Positions 35,238 through 45,954 are shown, numbered from the stretch's first letter. The stretch is DNA of 64,000 nucleotides from CAVQAH01 sp963784195 (GCA_963784195.1 CAWARA010000036.1:1-64000); one strand, 5' to 3'. Notes: a model not told the origin generated them from the sequence alone. Program-made: numbers and translations.

Positions 35238-36021
35238 GGAGCGGGGGCGGCGCATACGCCGGCTCGCGGTACTCGTCGAACATGATGTTCGCGATGTAGT
35301 AGGTCGTGTCGAGGCCGACGAAGTCCAGCAGCGTGAACGGCCCCATCGGATAGCCTGTCCCGAGCTTCATCCCCTTGTCGATGTCCTCGACCGTGCCGAG
35401 ACCGTTCTCGTACGAGCGGATCGCGTCGAGCAGATACGGCACCAGCAGGCGGTTGACGATGAAGCCTGGCTTGTCTGGCGCGGTGATCGGTTCCTTGCCC
35501 AGCGACTGCGCAAATGCGAAGACGGACTTATATGTCTCGTCGCTCGTCGTCAGCGCGCGAATCACCTCGACGAGCTTCATGAGCGGAACCGGGTTGAAAA
35601 AATGCAGCCCGGCAAAGCGCTCCGGACGCTTCGTCTTGGCCGCCAGCTCGGTGATGCACAGCGAAGAGGTGTTCGAGCAGAAGATCGTGGAGTCGCCGAC
35701 GACGGCGTCGAGCGCGGAAAACGTTCTGGCCTTTTCATCGACGTTCTCGATGATCGCCTCGATGATCAGATCGCAACCCTTGAGCTCCTCGAACTTCGTC
35801 GTGCCCGACAGGTTCTTGAGGGTCGTGTCGCGCGCCTCGGTCGTGACCTTGCCCTTTTCGATGCCATCGGACAGGAACTTTTCGATGCGGCCGATGCCTT
35901 TTTTCAGGAAGGCCTCTTCGACCTCGCGAACGATGGTCTTGTAGCCGGCCGCCGCGCACACCTGCGCGATCCCCGAGCCCATCAAGCCACATCCCAGCAC
36001 CCCGACCGTCTTGATCTCCAT
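35173..36021 (-). CDS. 3-hydroxybutyryl-CoA dehydrogenase (short-chain hydroxyacyl-CoA dehydrogenase)
   Basis: A 282-residue NAD-dependent enzyme. From ATG 36021 it reads MEIKTVGVLGCGLMGSGIAQ with the nucleotide-binding GxGxxG, then DLIIEAIIENVDEKARTF, IFCSNTSSLCITELA, GLHFFNPVPLMKLVEVI with the catalytic His, and KPGFIVNRLLVPYLLDAI. The C-terminus ends GRKSGRGFYKY, typical of the family. It oxidises 3-hydroxyacyl-CoA to 3-oxoacyl-CoA, which the thiolase 71 bp upstream can cleave. It may serve fatty-acid turnover, butyrate-type metabolism or the tail of benzoyl-CoA degradation. Confidence 0.93.
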   Translation of the reverse strand: MEIKTVGVLGCGLMGSGIAQVCAAAGYKTIVREVEEAFLKKGIGRIEKFLSDGIEKGKVTTEARDTTLKNLSGTTKFEELKGCDLIIEAIIENVDEKARTFSALDAVVGDSTIFCSNTSSLCITELAAKTKRPERFAGLHFFNPVPLMKLVEVIRALTTSDETYKSVFAFAQSLGKEPITAPDKPGFIVNRLLVPYLLDAIRSYENGLGTVEDIDKGMKLGTGYPMGPFTLLDFVGLDTTYYIANIMFDEYREPAYAPPPLLKRMVLAGRLGRKSGRGFYKY

Positions 36022-36027
36022 TACGTC

Positions 36028-36092
36028 TCCTGGCGCGCAGCTGAAGCTGCGCGCTGCTGGTAAACCTGACGCGGAACTGAAGTTCCGCGCTG
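36028..36092. repeat. REP-like hairpins between thiolase and dehydrogenase genes
   Basis: GCGCAGCTGAAGCTGCGC and GCGGAACTGAAGTTCCGC, with CTGCTGG/CTGCTAG ends, form two hairpins. They resemble the families at 3345 and 51766 in layout (CAGC-type flank and CTGAAG loop). Confidence 0.65.
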
Positions 36093-37271
36093 CTAGACGG
36101 TCTCGACGACCGCCGCGATGCCCTGGCCGCCACCGATGCATGCGGTGGCAAGACCGCGCTTCAACTTTCGACGCCGCAACTCGAGAATCAGCGTCAAGAG
36201 CAGGCGTGTGCCGGTCATCCCGAGCGGGTGTCCCAACGCGATGGCGCCACCGTTCACGTTGACTTTCTCGCGATCGAGGCCGAGCTCTTTTTCAACCGAC
36301 AGATACTGCGCTGCAAAGGCCTCGTTCACTTCGATCAGATCGATGTCCTTGAGGGAGAGACCGGCCTTCTCCAGGATGCGCCGCGTGGCCGGCACGGGCC
36401 CCATGCCCATCAGGCTCGGTTCCACGCCGACGCTCGCCCAGTGCGTCAGCCGTCCGATCGGCGTCAGCCCGTGACTCTTGATGCCGCGCTCGGAAGCCAG
36501 GAGCAACGCGGCGCCGCCATCGACGATCCCGGAGGCGTTGCCCGCCGTCACACACCCGTTCTTGCTGAATGCCGCCGGCAGCTTCGCCAGCCCCTCCATC
36601 GTTGAATCCGGGCGCATGTGGTCGTCCTGCGCGAACACTTCCACGCCTTTGCGCGACTTGATCTCGACCGGCACGACCTCCTGGCCAAGCCGTCCTTCTT
36701 TCCAGGCCCTCTCCGCGAGCTGCTGGCTTCGGATGGCGTAGCGATCCTGCTCCTCGCGCGACACACCGTACTTGGAGGCGCAGTTCTCGGCCGTGACCGC
36801 CATCGTGCATCCGCAATGCGTATCGAGCAGCGCCGACCACAGCGTGTCCTCGAGCTGCCCCTGACCGAGCCGGAGTCCGTTGCGCAACCCGCGAATGACA
36901 TGCGGCGCCTGGCTCATGCTCTCCATGCCGCCGGTGAGCACGACATCAGCCTCTCCGAGACCGATCATCTGCGCGCCGCTGACCGCCGCCTGGATGCCGG
37001 AACCGCACAGACGGTTGACCGTCAGCGCCGGCACCTCGATCGGCAAACCAGCCTTGAGCCCGACATGACGCGCACCGTAGACCGCGTCCGCGCTGGTCTG
37101 GAGCACGTTGCCAAAGACGACGTGCTCGACCGCTTCGGGCTTGACGCCGGTCCGCTCCATCGCCGCGCGCGCGGCGATCGCGCCGAGCTCGAGCGCCGAA
37201 AAGTCCTTCAGTTTCCCCGTGTACTCGCCCATCGGGGTACGCGCACCACCAAGAATGTAGATGTCGTTCAT
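36093..37271 (-). CDS. Acetyl-CoA C-acetyltransferase (thiolase)
   Basis: A thiolase of 392 residues from ATG 37271 (MNDIYILGGARTPMGEYTG). The nucleophilic cysteine is in VNRLCGSGIQAA, GGMESMSQAPHV follows, NEAFAAQYLSVE and ALGHPLGMTGTR carry the active-site His, and ACIGGGQGIAAV the second cysteine. It cleaves 3-ketoacyl-CoA or condenses acetyl-CoA. It is followed on the same strand by the hydroxyacyl-CoA dehydrogenase, so the two probably act in sequence. An upstream extension to 37334 exists but enters the hairpin region. Confidence 0.94.
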   Translation of the reverse strand: MNDIYILGGARTPMGEYTGKLKDFSALELGAIAARAAMERTGVKPEAVEHVVFGNVLQTSADAVYGARHVGLKAGLPIEVPALTVNRLCGSGIQAAVSGAQMIGLGEADVVLTGGMESMSQAPHVIRGLRNGLRLGQGQLEDTLWSALLDTHCGCTMAVTAENCASKYGVSREEQDRYAIRSQQLAERAWKEGRLGQEVVPVEIKSRKGVEVFAQDDHMRPDSTMEGLAKLPAAFSKNGCVTAGNASGIVDGGAALLLASERGIKSHGLTPIGRLTHWASVGVEPSLMGMGPVPATRRILEKAGLSLKDIDLIEVNEAFAAQYLSVEKELGLDREKVNVNGGAIALGHPLGMTGTRLLLTLILELRRRKLKRGLATACIGGGQGIAAVVETV

Positions 37272-37399
37272 GTGGATTCGTGTCTTCGACAACTGGCTGA
37301 TTTGCAAGACGCCCGACCTTACCGCCTCCGCCAAGGCTACGGCGAGTCTCGCCGAAGCGCCGCGTTAATTCCTTGCGGCGCGAAGGCGGAAGGTCGGGC
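37272..37399. repeat. GCCCGACCTTCCGCC-family inverted repeat
   Basis: GCCCGACCTTACCGCCTCCG (about 37310) pairs imperfectly with GCGAAGGCGGAAGGTCGGGC (about 37379-37398). Related words lie at 44191-44270 and 49677-49702. Confidence 0.65.
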
Positions 37400-38461
37400 C
37401 TACGGGTGTAGCTGGGTGACGATGTAATCTCCCGCCTGGCTGGTGCCGAGCGTTCCGCCGATATCGGCCGTAACCTGGTGCTCTGGTACGGCTTTCAAAA
37501 CCGCGTTGTCGATGGCTTCCGCTTCTCGCGTAAAGCCCTTTGTTTCGAGCATCAGTGCTGCCGATGAGATCGCGCCGATCGGGTTGGCGATGTTCTTTCC
37601 CGCAAACTTCGGCGCCGATCCGTGCACGGGCTCGAACATCGACGTTTTGCCCGGATGAATGTTCCCCGAGGCCGCCATCCCAAGACCGCCCTGAAACGTC
37701 GCGCCGAGGTCGGTGATGATGTCGCCGAACAGATTGTTCGTGACGATGACCTGGAACTGCCCCGGATCGAGGACCATGTACATCGCCAGCGCGTCGATGT
37801 AGTAGTGCGTCGCGGTGATTCCCGGGTACTTCGGCGCGAGCTCCTTGAACACGCGCTGCCAGAGCGCGTGCCCCTGCGTCATCGCATTGCTCTTGTCCGC
37901 CATGCAGACCTTCGTGAGTCCCTTCGCACCGGCGAACTCGAACGCATGCTTGACGATCCGGTGCACGCCCTTGAACGTATTCAGCTCCTCCTGTATCGCC
38001 ACCTCGTCGTCGGTCCCCGGCTTGAAACGTCCACCCACGCTGACGTACAGGCCTTCGGTGTTCTCCCGAAACACGACGAAGTTCACATCAGCCGGCCCGC
38101 GTCCCTTGAGCGGACACAGCCGCTCATCGAGCAGCTTGACCGGCCGATAGTTGACATACAGATCGAGCTCGAACCGAGTACCCAGCAGGATGTCCCGCGC
38201 ATGGCGGTTGTCCGGCACACGGGGATCCCCGAGCGCACCGATGAAGATCGCATCGAACTCACGAAGCAGGTCGTAGCCGTTCGGCGGAATGGTGACCCCG
38301 GACTGCAGGTAATAATCGGCCCCCCACGGCAGCTGCTCGAGCTCGAACCGCTGCCCGAACCTCTCCCCCACCGCCGCGATCACTTTGATCGCTTCAGCCG
38401 TAACTTCTTTCCCGATCCCGTCACCGGCAATAACCGCTACTCGCACCTGGCTCCTTGACAC
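37400..38461 (-). CDS. Isocitrate/isopropylmalate dehydrogenase family protein
   Basis: A 353-residue decarboxylating dehydrogenase starting GTG 38461. VRVAVIAGDGIGKEVTAEAI opens the fold; GALGDPRVPDNRHARDILLG, VVFRENTEGLYVSVGG, NLFGDIITDLGATFQGG and FEPVHGSAPKFAGKNIANP mark the substrate and NAD sites. It resembles isopropylmalate and tartrate dehydrogenases more than typical isocitrate dehydrogenases. leuA, leuC and leuD are not beside it; neighbours are thiolases, so a role in leucine synthesis is not supported by context. The substrate remains open. Confidence 0.88.
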   Translation of the reverse strand: MSRSQVRVAVIAGDGIGKEVTAEAIKVIAAVGERFGQRFELEQLPWGADYYLQSGVTIPPNGYDLLREFDAIFIGALGDPRVPDNRHARDILLGTRFELDLYVNYRPVKLLDERLCPLKGRGPADVNFVVFRENTEGLYVSVGGRFKPGTDDEVAIQEELNTFKGVHRIVKHAFEFAGAKGLTKVCMADKSNAMTQGHALWQRVFKELAPKYPGITATHYYIDALAMYMVLDPGQFQVIVTNNLFGDIITDLGATFQGGLGMAASGNIHPGKTSMFEPVHGSAPKFAGKNIANPIGAISSAALMLETKGFTREAEAIDNAVLKAVPEHQVTADIGGTLGTSQAGDYIVTQLHP

Positions 38462-38556
38462 CTCAGACGTGCTGACGTGCTCGTGCTACGTCGCTCGTGC
38501 TACGTGCGCTCGTGGCACGTGGCACGTGCACTCGTGGCACGTGCGCACGTCGCACG
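38462..38556. repeat. CGTGCTACGT / GGCACGTG word array
   Basis: ACGTGCTGACGTGCTCGTGC is followed by CTCGTGCTACGTGCGCTCGT and GGCACGTGGCACGTGCACTC. CACGTG is self-complementary, so many alternative stems are possible. It fills the gap upstream of the dehydrogenase gene. Confidence 0.7.
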
Positions 38557-39762
38557 TTAGATCAACTCTACCCCCAACGCCATCCCCATCCCCCCACTGA
38601 CGCAGAGCGTCGCCAGTCCACGACGAGCTTTACGCCGCTGCATTTCGTAGAGCAGTGTGACGAGGATCCGCGCGCCGGTGCATCCGATGGGATGCCCCAA
38701 AGCGATCGCTCCGCCGTTGACGTTCAACTTCTCCGAGGGAATCGGTTCGTCCCGCAATACCGCGAGCACCTGGGCGGCAAACGCTTCGTTCAGCTCGAAG
38801 AGATCGAAATCGTTCAGCGTCAAGCCAGTACGCTCGAAGAGCTTGCGCATGGCGGGCACGGGACCGATGCCCATGCGCTTCGGATCGACTGCGGCCGAAG
38901 CCCAGCCAATGATTCGCGCCATGGGCTTGACGCCCGCGGCCTCAGCCTTCTGCCGATTCATCAGCACCAGCGCTGCTCCACCATCGGTGATGCCGGACGA
39001 TGTGCCGGGAGTGACGATCCCTTCACGACCCTCGACGTTGCCGAACGCGGGCTTGAGTTTCTTCAGCGCGTCCAAGGTCGTATCCGGACGCGGATGCTCA
39101 TCGTCGGCAATGACGGTGGATCGGCCCTTGGCGTCGGTGACCGTTACTGGAGCAATCTCACCCTTGAAGTGGCCCGCCGCGATCGCAGCGCCCGCGCGGC
39201 GCTGAGTCTCCAGAGCATATGCATCCGAGGCCTCGCGCGTGATGCCGTACTCACGTGCCAGGAGCTCGACCGTCTCGCCCATGATCAACCCGGACAACGA
39301 ACATGTGAAGCCATCGCGATACATCGCGTCGACCAGCGTGAAGTCTCCCATCCGATGGCCCCATCGCGCGTCGTCGGCATCGATCAGATACGGCATGCGG
39401 CTCATGCTCTCGATGCCGCCGGCGACGACGACGTCGGTTTCGCCGAGCATGATCGATTGAGCGCCTGTCGCGACGGCCTGCATGCCCGAGGCGCACGCCT
39501 TGTTGATCGTTTGTGCGGGAACCGTGTCTGGCAGACCCGCGCGCCGCACGACCTGGCGCGCAGGATTCGGGCCCGATCCGGCCTGCCGGCCGTGACCCAT
39601 GAGCACTTCGCCGACATCGGCGGGCGAGACACCCGCCCGCTCGAGCGCAGCCTTTGTGGCGACTGCGCCTAACTCCGCGGGGTGTGTGGACTTGAAGGCG
39701 CCGCCATACCGGCCAATGGGCGTACGCGCGGCGCCCACGATGACCACTTCTCCAACCTGCAT
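38557..39762 (-). CDS. Acetyl-CoA C-acyltransferase (second thiolase)
   Basis: A 401-residue thiolase distinct from the one at 36093. VVIVGAARTPIGRYGGAFK opens it; the nucleophile is in TINKACASGMQAV, with GGIESMSRMPYLI, NEAFAAQVLAV, ALGHPIGCTGAR and the terminal CVSGGMGMALGVE. The reaction class is as for other thiolases; chain-length preference cannot be read. Two thiolases within 3.7 kb suggest different substrates, for example acetoacetyl-CoA versus 3-oxoadipyl-CoA from benzoyl-CoA breakdown; this is inference. Confidence 0.94.
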   Translation of the reverse strand: MQVGEVVIVGAARTPIGRYGGAFKSTHPAELGAVATKAALERAGVSPADVGEVLMGHGRQAGSGPNPARQVVRRAGLPDTVPAQTINKACASGMQAVATGAQSIMLGETDVVVAGGIESMSRMPYLIDADDARWGHRMGDFTLVDAMYRDGFTCSLSGLIMGETVELLAREYGITREASDAYALETQRRAGAAIAAGHFKGEIAPVTVTDAKGRSTVIADDEHPRPDTTLDALKKLKPAFGNVEGREGIVTPGTSSGITDGGAALVLMNRQKAEAAGVKPMARIIGWASAAVDPKRMGIGPVPAMRKLFERTGLTLNDFDLFELNEAFAAQVLAVLRDEPIPSEKLNVNGGAIALGHPIGCTGARILVTLLYEMQRRKARRGLATLCVSGGMGMALGVELI

Positions 39763-40153
39763 ATCCTTTCAATCATATCGTAGCGAGACCCTCGCTCATC
39801 GGACGGAGGGGACGGAGGGGAACGGAACGAGCTTCAACTCGGAGAAACGGAGACACGGAGGTTTCAGTTCGGTCGGGTTGGCAACCGCATGTTAACGGGC
39901 GAGCCGATGCCGCCGCGCTTGCGCGGCGAGCGATCGACCGACAGCCCGTGGCCACAAGCCGCGTGTGAACGCAGATGCGGCTTGTGGCCGCGGGCTGTCG
40001 GTCGATCGCCCGGCCCGGCCGATGGCCGGGCCGGCATCGGCTGGTGTCGCAGCGCTGACAATACCCTCGCCTCCGTGTCTCCGTGTCTCCGTTTTTGAAG
40101 CTCGTTCCGTTCCCTCCGTCCCCTCCCTCTCCCAAACCCCGTCTGCTCCCTCG
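39763..40153. repeat. Triple nested inverted repeat of about 330 bp
   Basis: No gene. Outer arms 39801-39837 and 40096-40125 (GGAACGGAACGAGCTTCAA and its complement); middle arms 39842-39862 and 40070-40095 (AAACGGAGACACGGAGG); inner stem of about 32 bp, 39929-39963 with 39976-40010 (CGATCGACCGACAGCCCGTG and its complement), 13-nt loop. The full structure is one long nested cruciform upstream of the thiolase gene. Confidence 0.85.
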
Positions 40154-42619
40154 TCAGAGCTTCTCCAAAACCCCCAGCCGGCGCTGGCCGCCCACCACCC
40201 GCACGATCACGGCGTCGAGGTCCGCCGCCGTGAACGGCTTGCGAAGCATCGGGACGTGCGCGACATCTGCGGCGATCTGGTCCGAGGCGGAGCTGTCGGC
40301 GCTGATGAACAGAAAGGCGCCAGCCAGTGACGGTCGCGCAGCCGCCAGCCGGCGATACAGCTCGAAGCCGTTCAGTCCCGGCATGCTCACGTCGCAGATG
40401 ACGAGATTGAACGCGGCGCTCCGGCCCAGCTCGATCGCGGCTTCGCTGGTGGAGGCTTCCACCACGTCGAATCCTCTGCGTTCCAGAAGGCGCACGAGCA
40501 GCTGGCGAATCGGCATCTCGTCGTCGACCACGAGCGCGCGAATCACGGCCCGGCGTCCTTCGGGATCCTCACGCGGCGGCCGCTGCGACTGCTCGTGGAT
40601 TGGAAGGCTCAGGCGGAATCTCGCGCCGGCGGCTGAATCCCTCAGCTCGAGCACACCGCCATGCGCGGACGCGATGCCGTGCGAGATCGACAGACCGAGA
40701 CCCGTGCCTTCGCCGACGTCCTTGGTCGTGAAGAACGGCTCGAACACCCGGCCGCGCATCTCCGCGCTGATTCCAGGGCCTGAATCGAGCACCTCCACCG
40801 CGTGATGGTCGCCATCGCTCAGGGTCCAGACCTCGATCGTCCCGGTCCGGTGACTCTTGACGATCGCCTGCTCCGCATTCAGCAGCAGGTTCAAGACCAC
40901 CTGCTGAATCTCGTCGCGGTTGACCAGGACCGCCAGAAAAGCCTGCGCGTAGCTCGCGCGGATCGAGATGTTGTGCTGCTCGAGGTGGAAGCGGCGCAGC
41001 TCGACGGTCGAGCGGACGATCTGATTGAGATCGGCGGTGGCGCGATCGGGTGTGCCGCGGCGGACGAAGGTCAGGAGGTTGCGAACGATCTGCCCGGCGC
41101 GCGCCGCTTCCCGGCGCACCACCTCCAGGTCGCGACGATTGACCGCGTCGGGCCGATCGTCGAGCATCAGTTCCACCGAACCGACGATCGTCTGCAACGG
41201 GTTGTTGATCTCGTGCGCCACGCCCGCGACGAGCTCGCCAATCGCCGAGAGCCGCTCGCTGTGAACGAGCTGGTCGCGAAGACGCAGTTCGTCGCTGATG
41301 TCGCGCTCGACGTCGACCAGGTGTGTCACCTCCCCGGCGGAGTTTCGCAACGCCACGACCGTGCATGCGACAGGGAATGTCGAACCGTTCTTGCGTCGGC
41401 GAAGCAGGGTGCCGCGCCAGATGCCCTCCCGCCAGACGCGCTGCGTGATCGACGTGCCGACCTGGGGCGAGCTGGCATCCATCAGCTGCGGAAAGGTCAG
41501 GCGCTCGATCTCACCTCTGGCATACCCGAGCGCGCGCCGGAAAGCATCGTTGGCGTGCTCGAACCGGCCGTCAGCCCGGGTGATCAGAATCAGATCGCCC
41601 GTCTGCTCCGTGGCCGCGGCCAGAAGCTTCAATCGCGCATCCGCACGCTGCAGCTCGCCTCCCTGCGCCGCCAGCCGCATCGTCAACAGCGCCAGACCGC
41701 ACACCGTCGTGATGCTCGTCAGCAGCACACGGAACGAGTGAGTCGGACTGCCGAAACCATCGACGTACAGCATGCCGTAGCCGATCAGCGGAATCAGCAG
41801 CACCGGGATGGCCGAAAAGGCGATCGGCGTCGGCGGATCGGCAAAATCGACGGCTGGCTCGACAGGTTCGGATGCAGGCGATTCCGCGGCCGCCCAGGCC
41901 AGGCATAGCCACGGGATGATCCACGCGAGATCGTGCGGGCCGCCAACTTGGTAGTCGCCGCGCGCGATGGCCAGGCTGGCGCCGACCCGCAGGATGAAGC
42001 CGATTGCCGCACCGGCAGCCAGCCGCAGGTACGTGGCCTGCCAGTTGCTCCGGCTGGCAAACCAGGCCGCCGCCAGGAGGCCGCTCAGGTACAAGGCGCG
42101 ATTGATCTGCACCAGCAGCAGCAACTTGTCCTGCGCCTCGACCATCATCGTCGGCACGACGCTCGGCACGAGCACGAGGTACGCGTAGACGAAGACAGCG
42201 AGCAGGCCGTTGGCTGCGAGGTCGATCCCGACGATGGCCGGCGCGTGCGACCGGATTCCCCGGTGGGGGCGGGCGAGCAGCGCGATCAGCGGGGCGATGC
42301 CGCCACACAGGCTGAAGACCGTGTGCCACTTGAGCCATGGCAGCGGATCGGCTTTGAAGGCGTCGACGGCCCAGCCGACGTGGCCGACGATCCAGAACGC
42401 CACGCCGACAGCGGTGGTGTTCCAGAACAGCCGCTGACAGCCGGCCCAGGATCGCTGACGCCGGAGGATGATGACCAGCGCCAGCCCGGCGGACAAGGTC
42501 AGCGCGATGTTGCCGACAAGGGCCCGTGCAACCGGATGCTCCTCCAGCAGCCAGCCGACGACGGCGTAGGCGGCGACCGAGATGAGCCCGACGACCGGAA
42601 AGGAGGCTCGAAACCGCAC
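40154..42619 (-). CDS. Membrane-bound hybrid sensor histidine kinase
   Basis: From GTG 42619 this is 821 residues. Seven or more hydrophobic spans occupy about residues 5-320. A PAS domain follows (about 335-445; DGRFEHANDAFRRALGYARG), then HisKA with the phosphorylated His469 in VAGVAHEINNPLQT, an ATPase domain with NLLLNAEQA, DSGPGISAEM and GTGLGLSISHGI, and a C-terminal receiver with acceptor Asp743 in LVICDVSMPGLNG. It senses an unknown signal, perhaps in or near the membrane. No separate response regulator adjoins it, so output may go by phosphorelay to a distant partner. Start is uncertain. Confidence 0.88.
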   Translation of the reverse strand: MRFRASFPVVGLISVAAYAVVGWLLEEHPVARALVGNIALTLSAGLALVIILRRQRSWAGCQRLFWNTTAVGVAFWIVGHVGWAVDAFKADPLPWLKWHTVFSLCGGIAPLIALLARPHRGIRSHAPAIVGIDLAANGLLAVFVYAYLVLVPSVVPTMMVEAQDKLLLLVQINRALYLSGLLAAAWFASRSNWQATYLRLAAGAAIGFILRVGASLAIARGDYQVGGPHDLAWIIPWLCLAWAAAESPASEPVEPAVDFADPPTPIAFSAIPVLLIPLIGYGMLYVDGFGSPTHSFRVLLTSITTVCGLALLTMRLAAQGGELQRADARLKLLAAATEQTGDLILITRADGRFEHANDAFRRALGYARGEIERLTFPQLMDASSPQVGTSITQRVWREGIWRGTLLRRRKNGSTFPVACTVVALRNSAGEVTHLVDVERDISDELRLRDQLVHSERLSAIGELVAGVAHEINNPLQTIVGSVELMLDDRPDAVNRRDLEVVRREAARAGQIVRNLLTFVRRGTPDRATADLNQIVRSTVELRRFHLEQHNISIRASYAQAFLAVLVNRDEIQQVVLNLLLNAEQAIVKSHRTGTIEVWTLSDGDHHAVEVLDSGPGISAEMRGRVFEPFFTTKDVGEGTGLGLSISHGIASAHGGVLELRDSAAGARFRLSLPIHEQSQRPPREDPEGRRAVIRALVVDDEMPIRQLLVRLLERRGFDVVEASTSEAAIELGRSAAFNLVICDVSMPGLNGFELYRRLAAARPSLAGAFLFISADSSASDQIAADVAHVPMLRKPFTAADLDAVIVRVVGGQRRLGVLEKL

Positions 42620-42638
42620 GTGGGAGGATGTTACGACA

Positions 42639-44149
<1,511 letters not shown>

Positions 44150-44190
44150 GGTGATTTGAAAATATCACGGCGTGCGACTGAGATCGGCTG

Positions 44191-44270
44191 TAGGCCCGAC
44201 CTTCAGGTCGGGCGTGTCGCGAGTCAACCACGAGATGATTCCAGCACGCCCGACCTGAAGGTCGGGCCTG
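44191..44270. repeat. Nested GCCCGACCTTCAGGTCGGGC hairpins
   Basis: TAGGCCCGACCTTCAGGTCG (44191-44210) and GCCCGACCTGAAGGTCGGGC (44249-44268) are each hairpins and are also inverted copies of each other. Confidence 0.8.
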
Positions 44271-44271
44271 C

Positions 44272-44673
44272 TCAGCGCACCTTGACGTGCTCGAGATAGT
44301 CGCCTGACGGAATGCGTGGCGCCTGCCCGAGCGGCGCGTTGTAGAAGTAGACCCAGGCCCGCGCCGTGGAACCGTCGGGCAGCCGGACATCCGTCTGCTG
44401 ACGCGAGTAGAGGCTCTTGTCGGGATCGTCGGTGCGATACCCCTCGATGTCGTCCAGCGCGGCGATCACCGTGTCGGCATCGGCCATTGCGTAGACTTCG
44501 CCCCACACGAGACCGTCCGGCGCAGGAACCGCGGCGGGATAGATCCCCAGGTCGAAGAGGGCTGCCCGAATGGCCCCTCGCCCGACGTAAGTGAGCTTGC
44601 TGTCGATGCCCGCACGCCTCCGGCGGTCGAATCCAGCCATCAGCGTGCCGTAAAAGAACACCAGGTCAGCCAC
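44272..44673 (-). CDS. Gamma-glutamylcyclotransferase-fold (AIG2-like) protein
   Basis: A 133-residue protein beginning MADLVFFYGTLMAGFDRR. YGTLM is the family's substrate-binding loop, VWGEVYAM follows, DDIEGYRTDDPDKSLYSR contains the expected acidic residue, and WVYFYN closes the barrel. Members cyclise gamma-glutamyl compounds or act on related amines. No partner gene suggests a substrate. A terminator-like hairpin lies just upstream (44697-44731). Confidence 0.85.
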   Translation of the reverse strand: MADLVFFYGTLMAGFDRRRRAGIDSKLTYVGRGAIRAALFDLGIYPAAVPAPDGLVWGEVYAMADADTVIAALDDIEGYRTDDPDKSLYSRQQTDVRLPDGSTARAWVYFYNAPLGQAPRIPSGDYLEHVKVR

Positions 44674-44696
44674 GGGGGTGCTGGAGAGGTTACCAG

Positions 44697-44731
44697 AAAA
44701 AGCGAAGGCCGGCTCGAGGCCGGCCTTCTGG
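44697..44731 (-). terminator. Rho-independent-type terminator
   Basis: On the minus strand AGAAGGCCGGC and GCCGGCCTTC form a strong GC stem with a short loop, followed by GCTTTTTC, a U-tract. It lies downstream of the gene at 44776-45744 in its direction of transcription. Confidence 0.7.
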
Positions 44732-44749
44732 GGAGGGTCGATGGTTCGT

Positions 44750-44782
44750 TCCGGCGGTCCGGCTAAAGCCGGACGCTACTGG
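44750..44782. repeat. CCGGCTAAAGCCGG short hairpin (single copy)
   Basis: GTCCGGCTAAAGCCGGACGCTACTGG matches the units at 45903-45953; it ends inside the last codons of the gene at 44776. Confidence 0.6.
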
Positions 44783-45744
44783 ATAGCGGGTTTCGGTGCC
44801 ACCATCTGCAGCAACTCTGCAGGCACTGTGAACGAAAGCGCCACCGTCGTGCCTTCACCGCTCAATAGCAGCGTCTGCGACAGCGCGGCCAGCTTCGGAT
44901 CGTTCTGGCTCTGCATCTGCGCCAGCGCGAGGAACCCGCGAACCACGTCGCGAAGCTGCTGCGCTGCCTGTTCATCACGAGCCTCGGCGCGAAGCGTTCC
45001 GGAGACGCCGCCATTGATGTGGCCGGAAGCCGCGAACAGCTTCACCGCGGGAATCCGCATCGCGATCTCGTCCGGCAGCTTGGCCTCGCTGGTGAGCACG
45101 TCGAGACGGCCAACCGCCCATGCGTTGTTGCCGCGCTCGATATCCTTCACCAGGTCCATCATTTCGCTGTTGCTGGTGATGCTCTGCGCGGTGAGCTGCG
45201 TGTCGATCGCATGCTTTACCACGGAGGCGTCGCCAACTGCCACGAGCCCGGGCTCGAGGAAGGCCATGGAGATTTGTTCGGTCTGGGTTTCGGGAGACGT
45301 GATCAGGCGCTTGCCCTTGTAATCTTCAACGGTGCCGCCATGCTCACGCGCGAGGGTCTCGAGCTGGACGATGTTGAAGCGGCCGCGCGCGACGACGAGC
45401 CCCTTCGGTCGGCTGCTGGTGCCGGTGGGCGTCATCGCCGCCACGACGTAGTCGATGTCGTGCTCGATGTCGATCCCGGTCTTTTCCTGGAACTCCTGCT
45501 GCCCTGACTCGTGCATCGGCATCGCAGCCTTGAGCTGCTGCCGGAGCTCGGAGCTCATGATCGCCTGGACGTCGGCATAGGCGATGACGGCGCTGTCGGA
45601 CGGCACGTAAGCCAGTTCGGTCGGTCCGGTCGAGGCCTGCAGGCCGGGGAACCCCCCGCCGTAAAAGCTTACCAGGCCGATACTTAGCCCGGCCGCCATG
45701 AGCGCGGCCGATCCTGCCATGAAATACCGGGTGCTCTTTGTCAT
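44776..45744 (-). CDS. Secreted or membrane-anchored protein of unknown function
   Basis: A 322-residue protein with an N-terminal hydrophobic anchor (YFMAGSAALMAAGLSIGLVS). The rest is soluble: AYVPSDSAVIAYADVQAIM, ELRQQLKAAMP, MAFLEPGLVAVGDASVVKHA and GTLRAEARDEQAAQQLRDVV. Such sequences occur as DUF-type proteins in acidobacteria that look like substrate-level regulators of an unknown process; I cannot name a family. It lies after the ABC cassette on the same strand, separated by about 200 bp with hairpins, so linkage is uncertain. Confidence 0.6.
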   Translation of the reverse strand: MTKSTRYFMAGSAALMAAGLSIGLVSFYGGGFPGLQASTGPTELAYVPSDSAVIAYADVQAIMSSELRQQLKAAMPMHESGQQEFQEKTGIDIEHDIDYVVAAMTPTGTSSRPKGLVVARGRFNIVQLETLAREHGGTVEDYKGKRLITSPETQTEQISMAFLEPGLVAVGDASVVKHAIDTQLTAQSITSNSEMMDLVKDIERGNNAWAVGRLDVLTSEAKLPDEIAMRIPAVKLFAASGHINGGVSGTLRAEARDEQAAQQLRDVVRGFLALAQMQSQNDPKLAALSQTLLLSGEGTTVALSFTVPAELLQMVAPKPAIQ

Positions 45745-45902
45745 GCGCGTGACCCTCTGGTTGAATTATACAGGTCGGGGAGGTAAAAAGTTCCGTTCCG
45801 AGCCACCCCAAACGTCCGAATCCGGATGGTTTAGGGGAAAAAAGTTGGGACGGATGACACGGTTCGGCTTGATCACGGTTCGGTTAGGGCCGGGTTTGGG
45901 TC

Positions 45903-45953
45903 CGGCTAAAGCCGGACGCTTACAATGGTCCGGCTAAAGCCGGACGCTACTGC
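45903..45953. repeat. Two CCGGCTAAAGCCGGACGC hairpins in tandem
   Basis: CCGGCTAAAGCCGGACGCTTAC and GTCCGGCTAAAGCCGGACGC lie side by side, beyond the stop of the last ABC permease gene. A third copy is at 44750-44782. Confidence 0.7.
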
Positions 45954-45954
45954 T

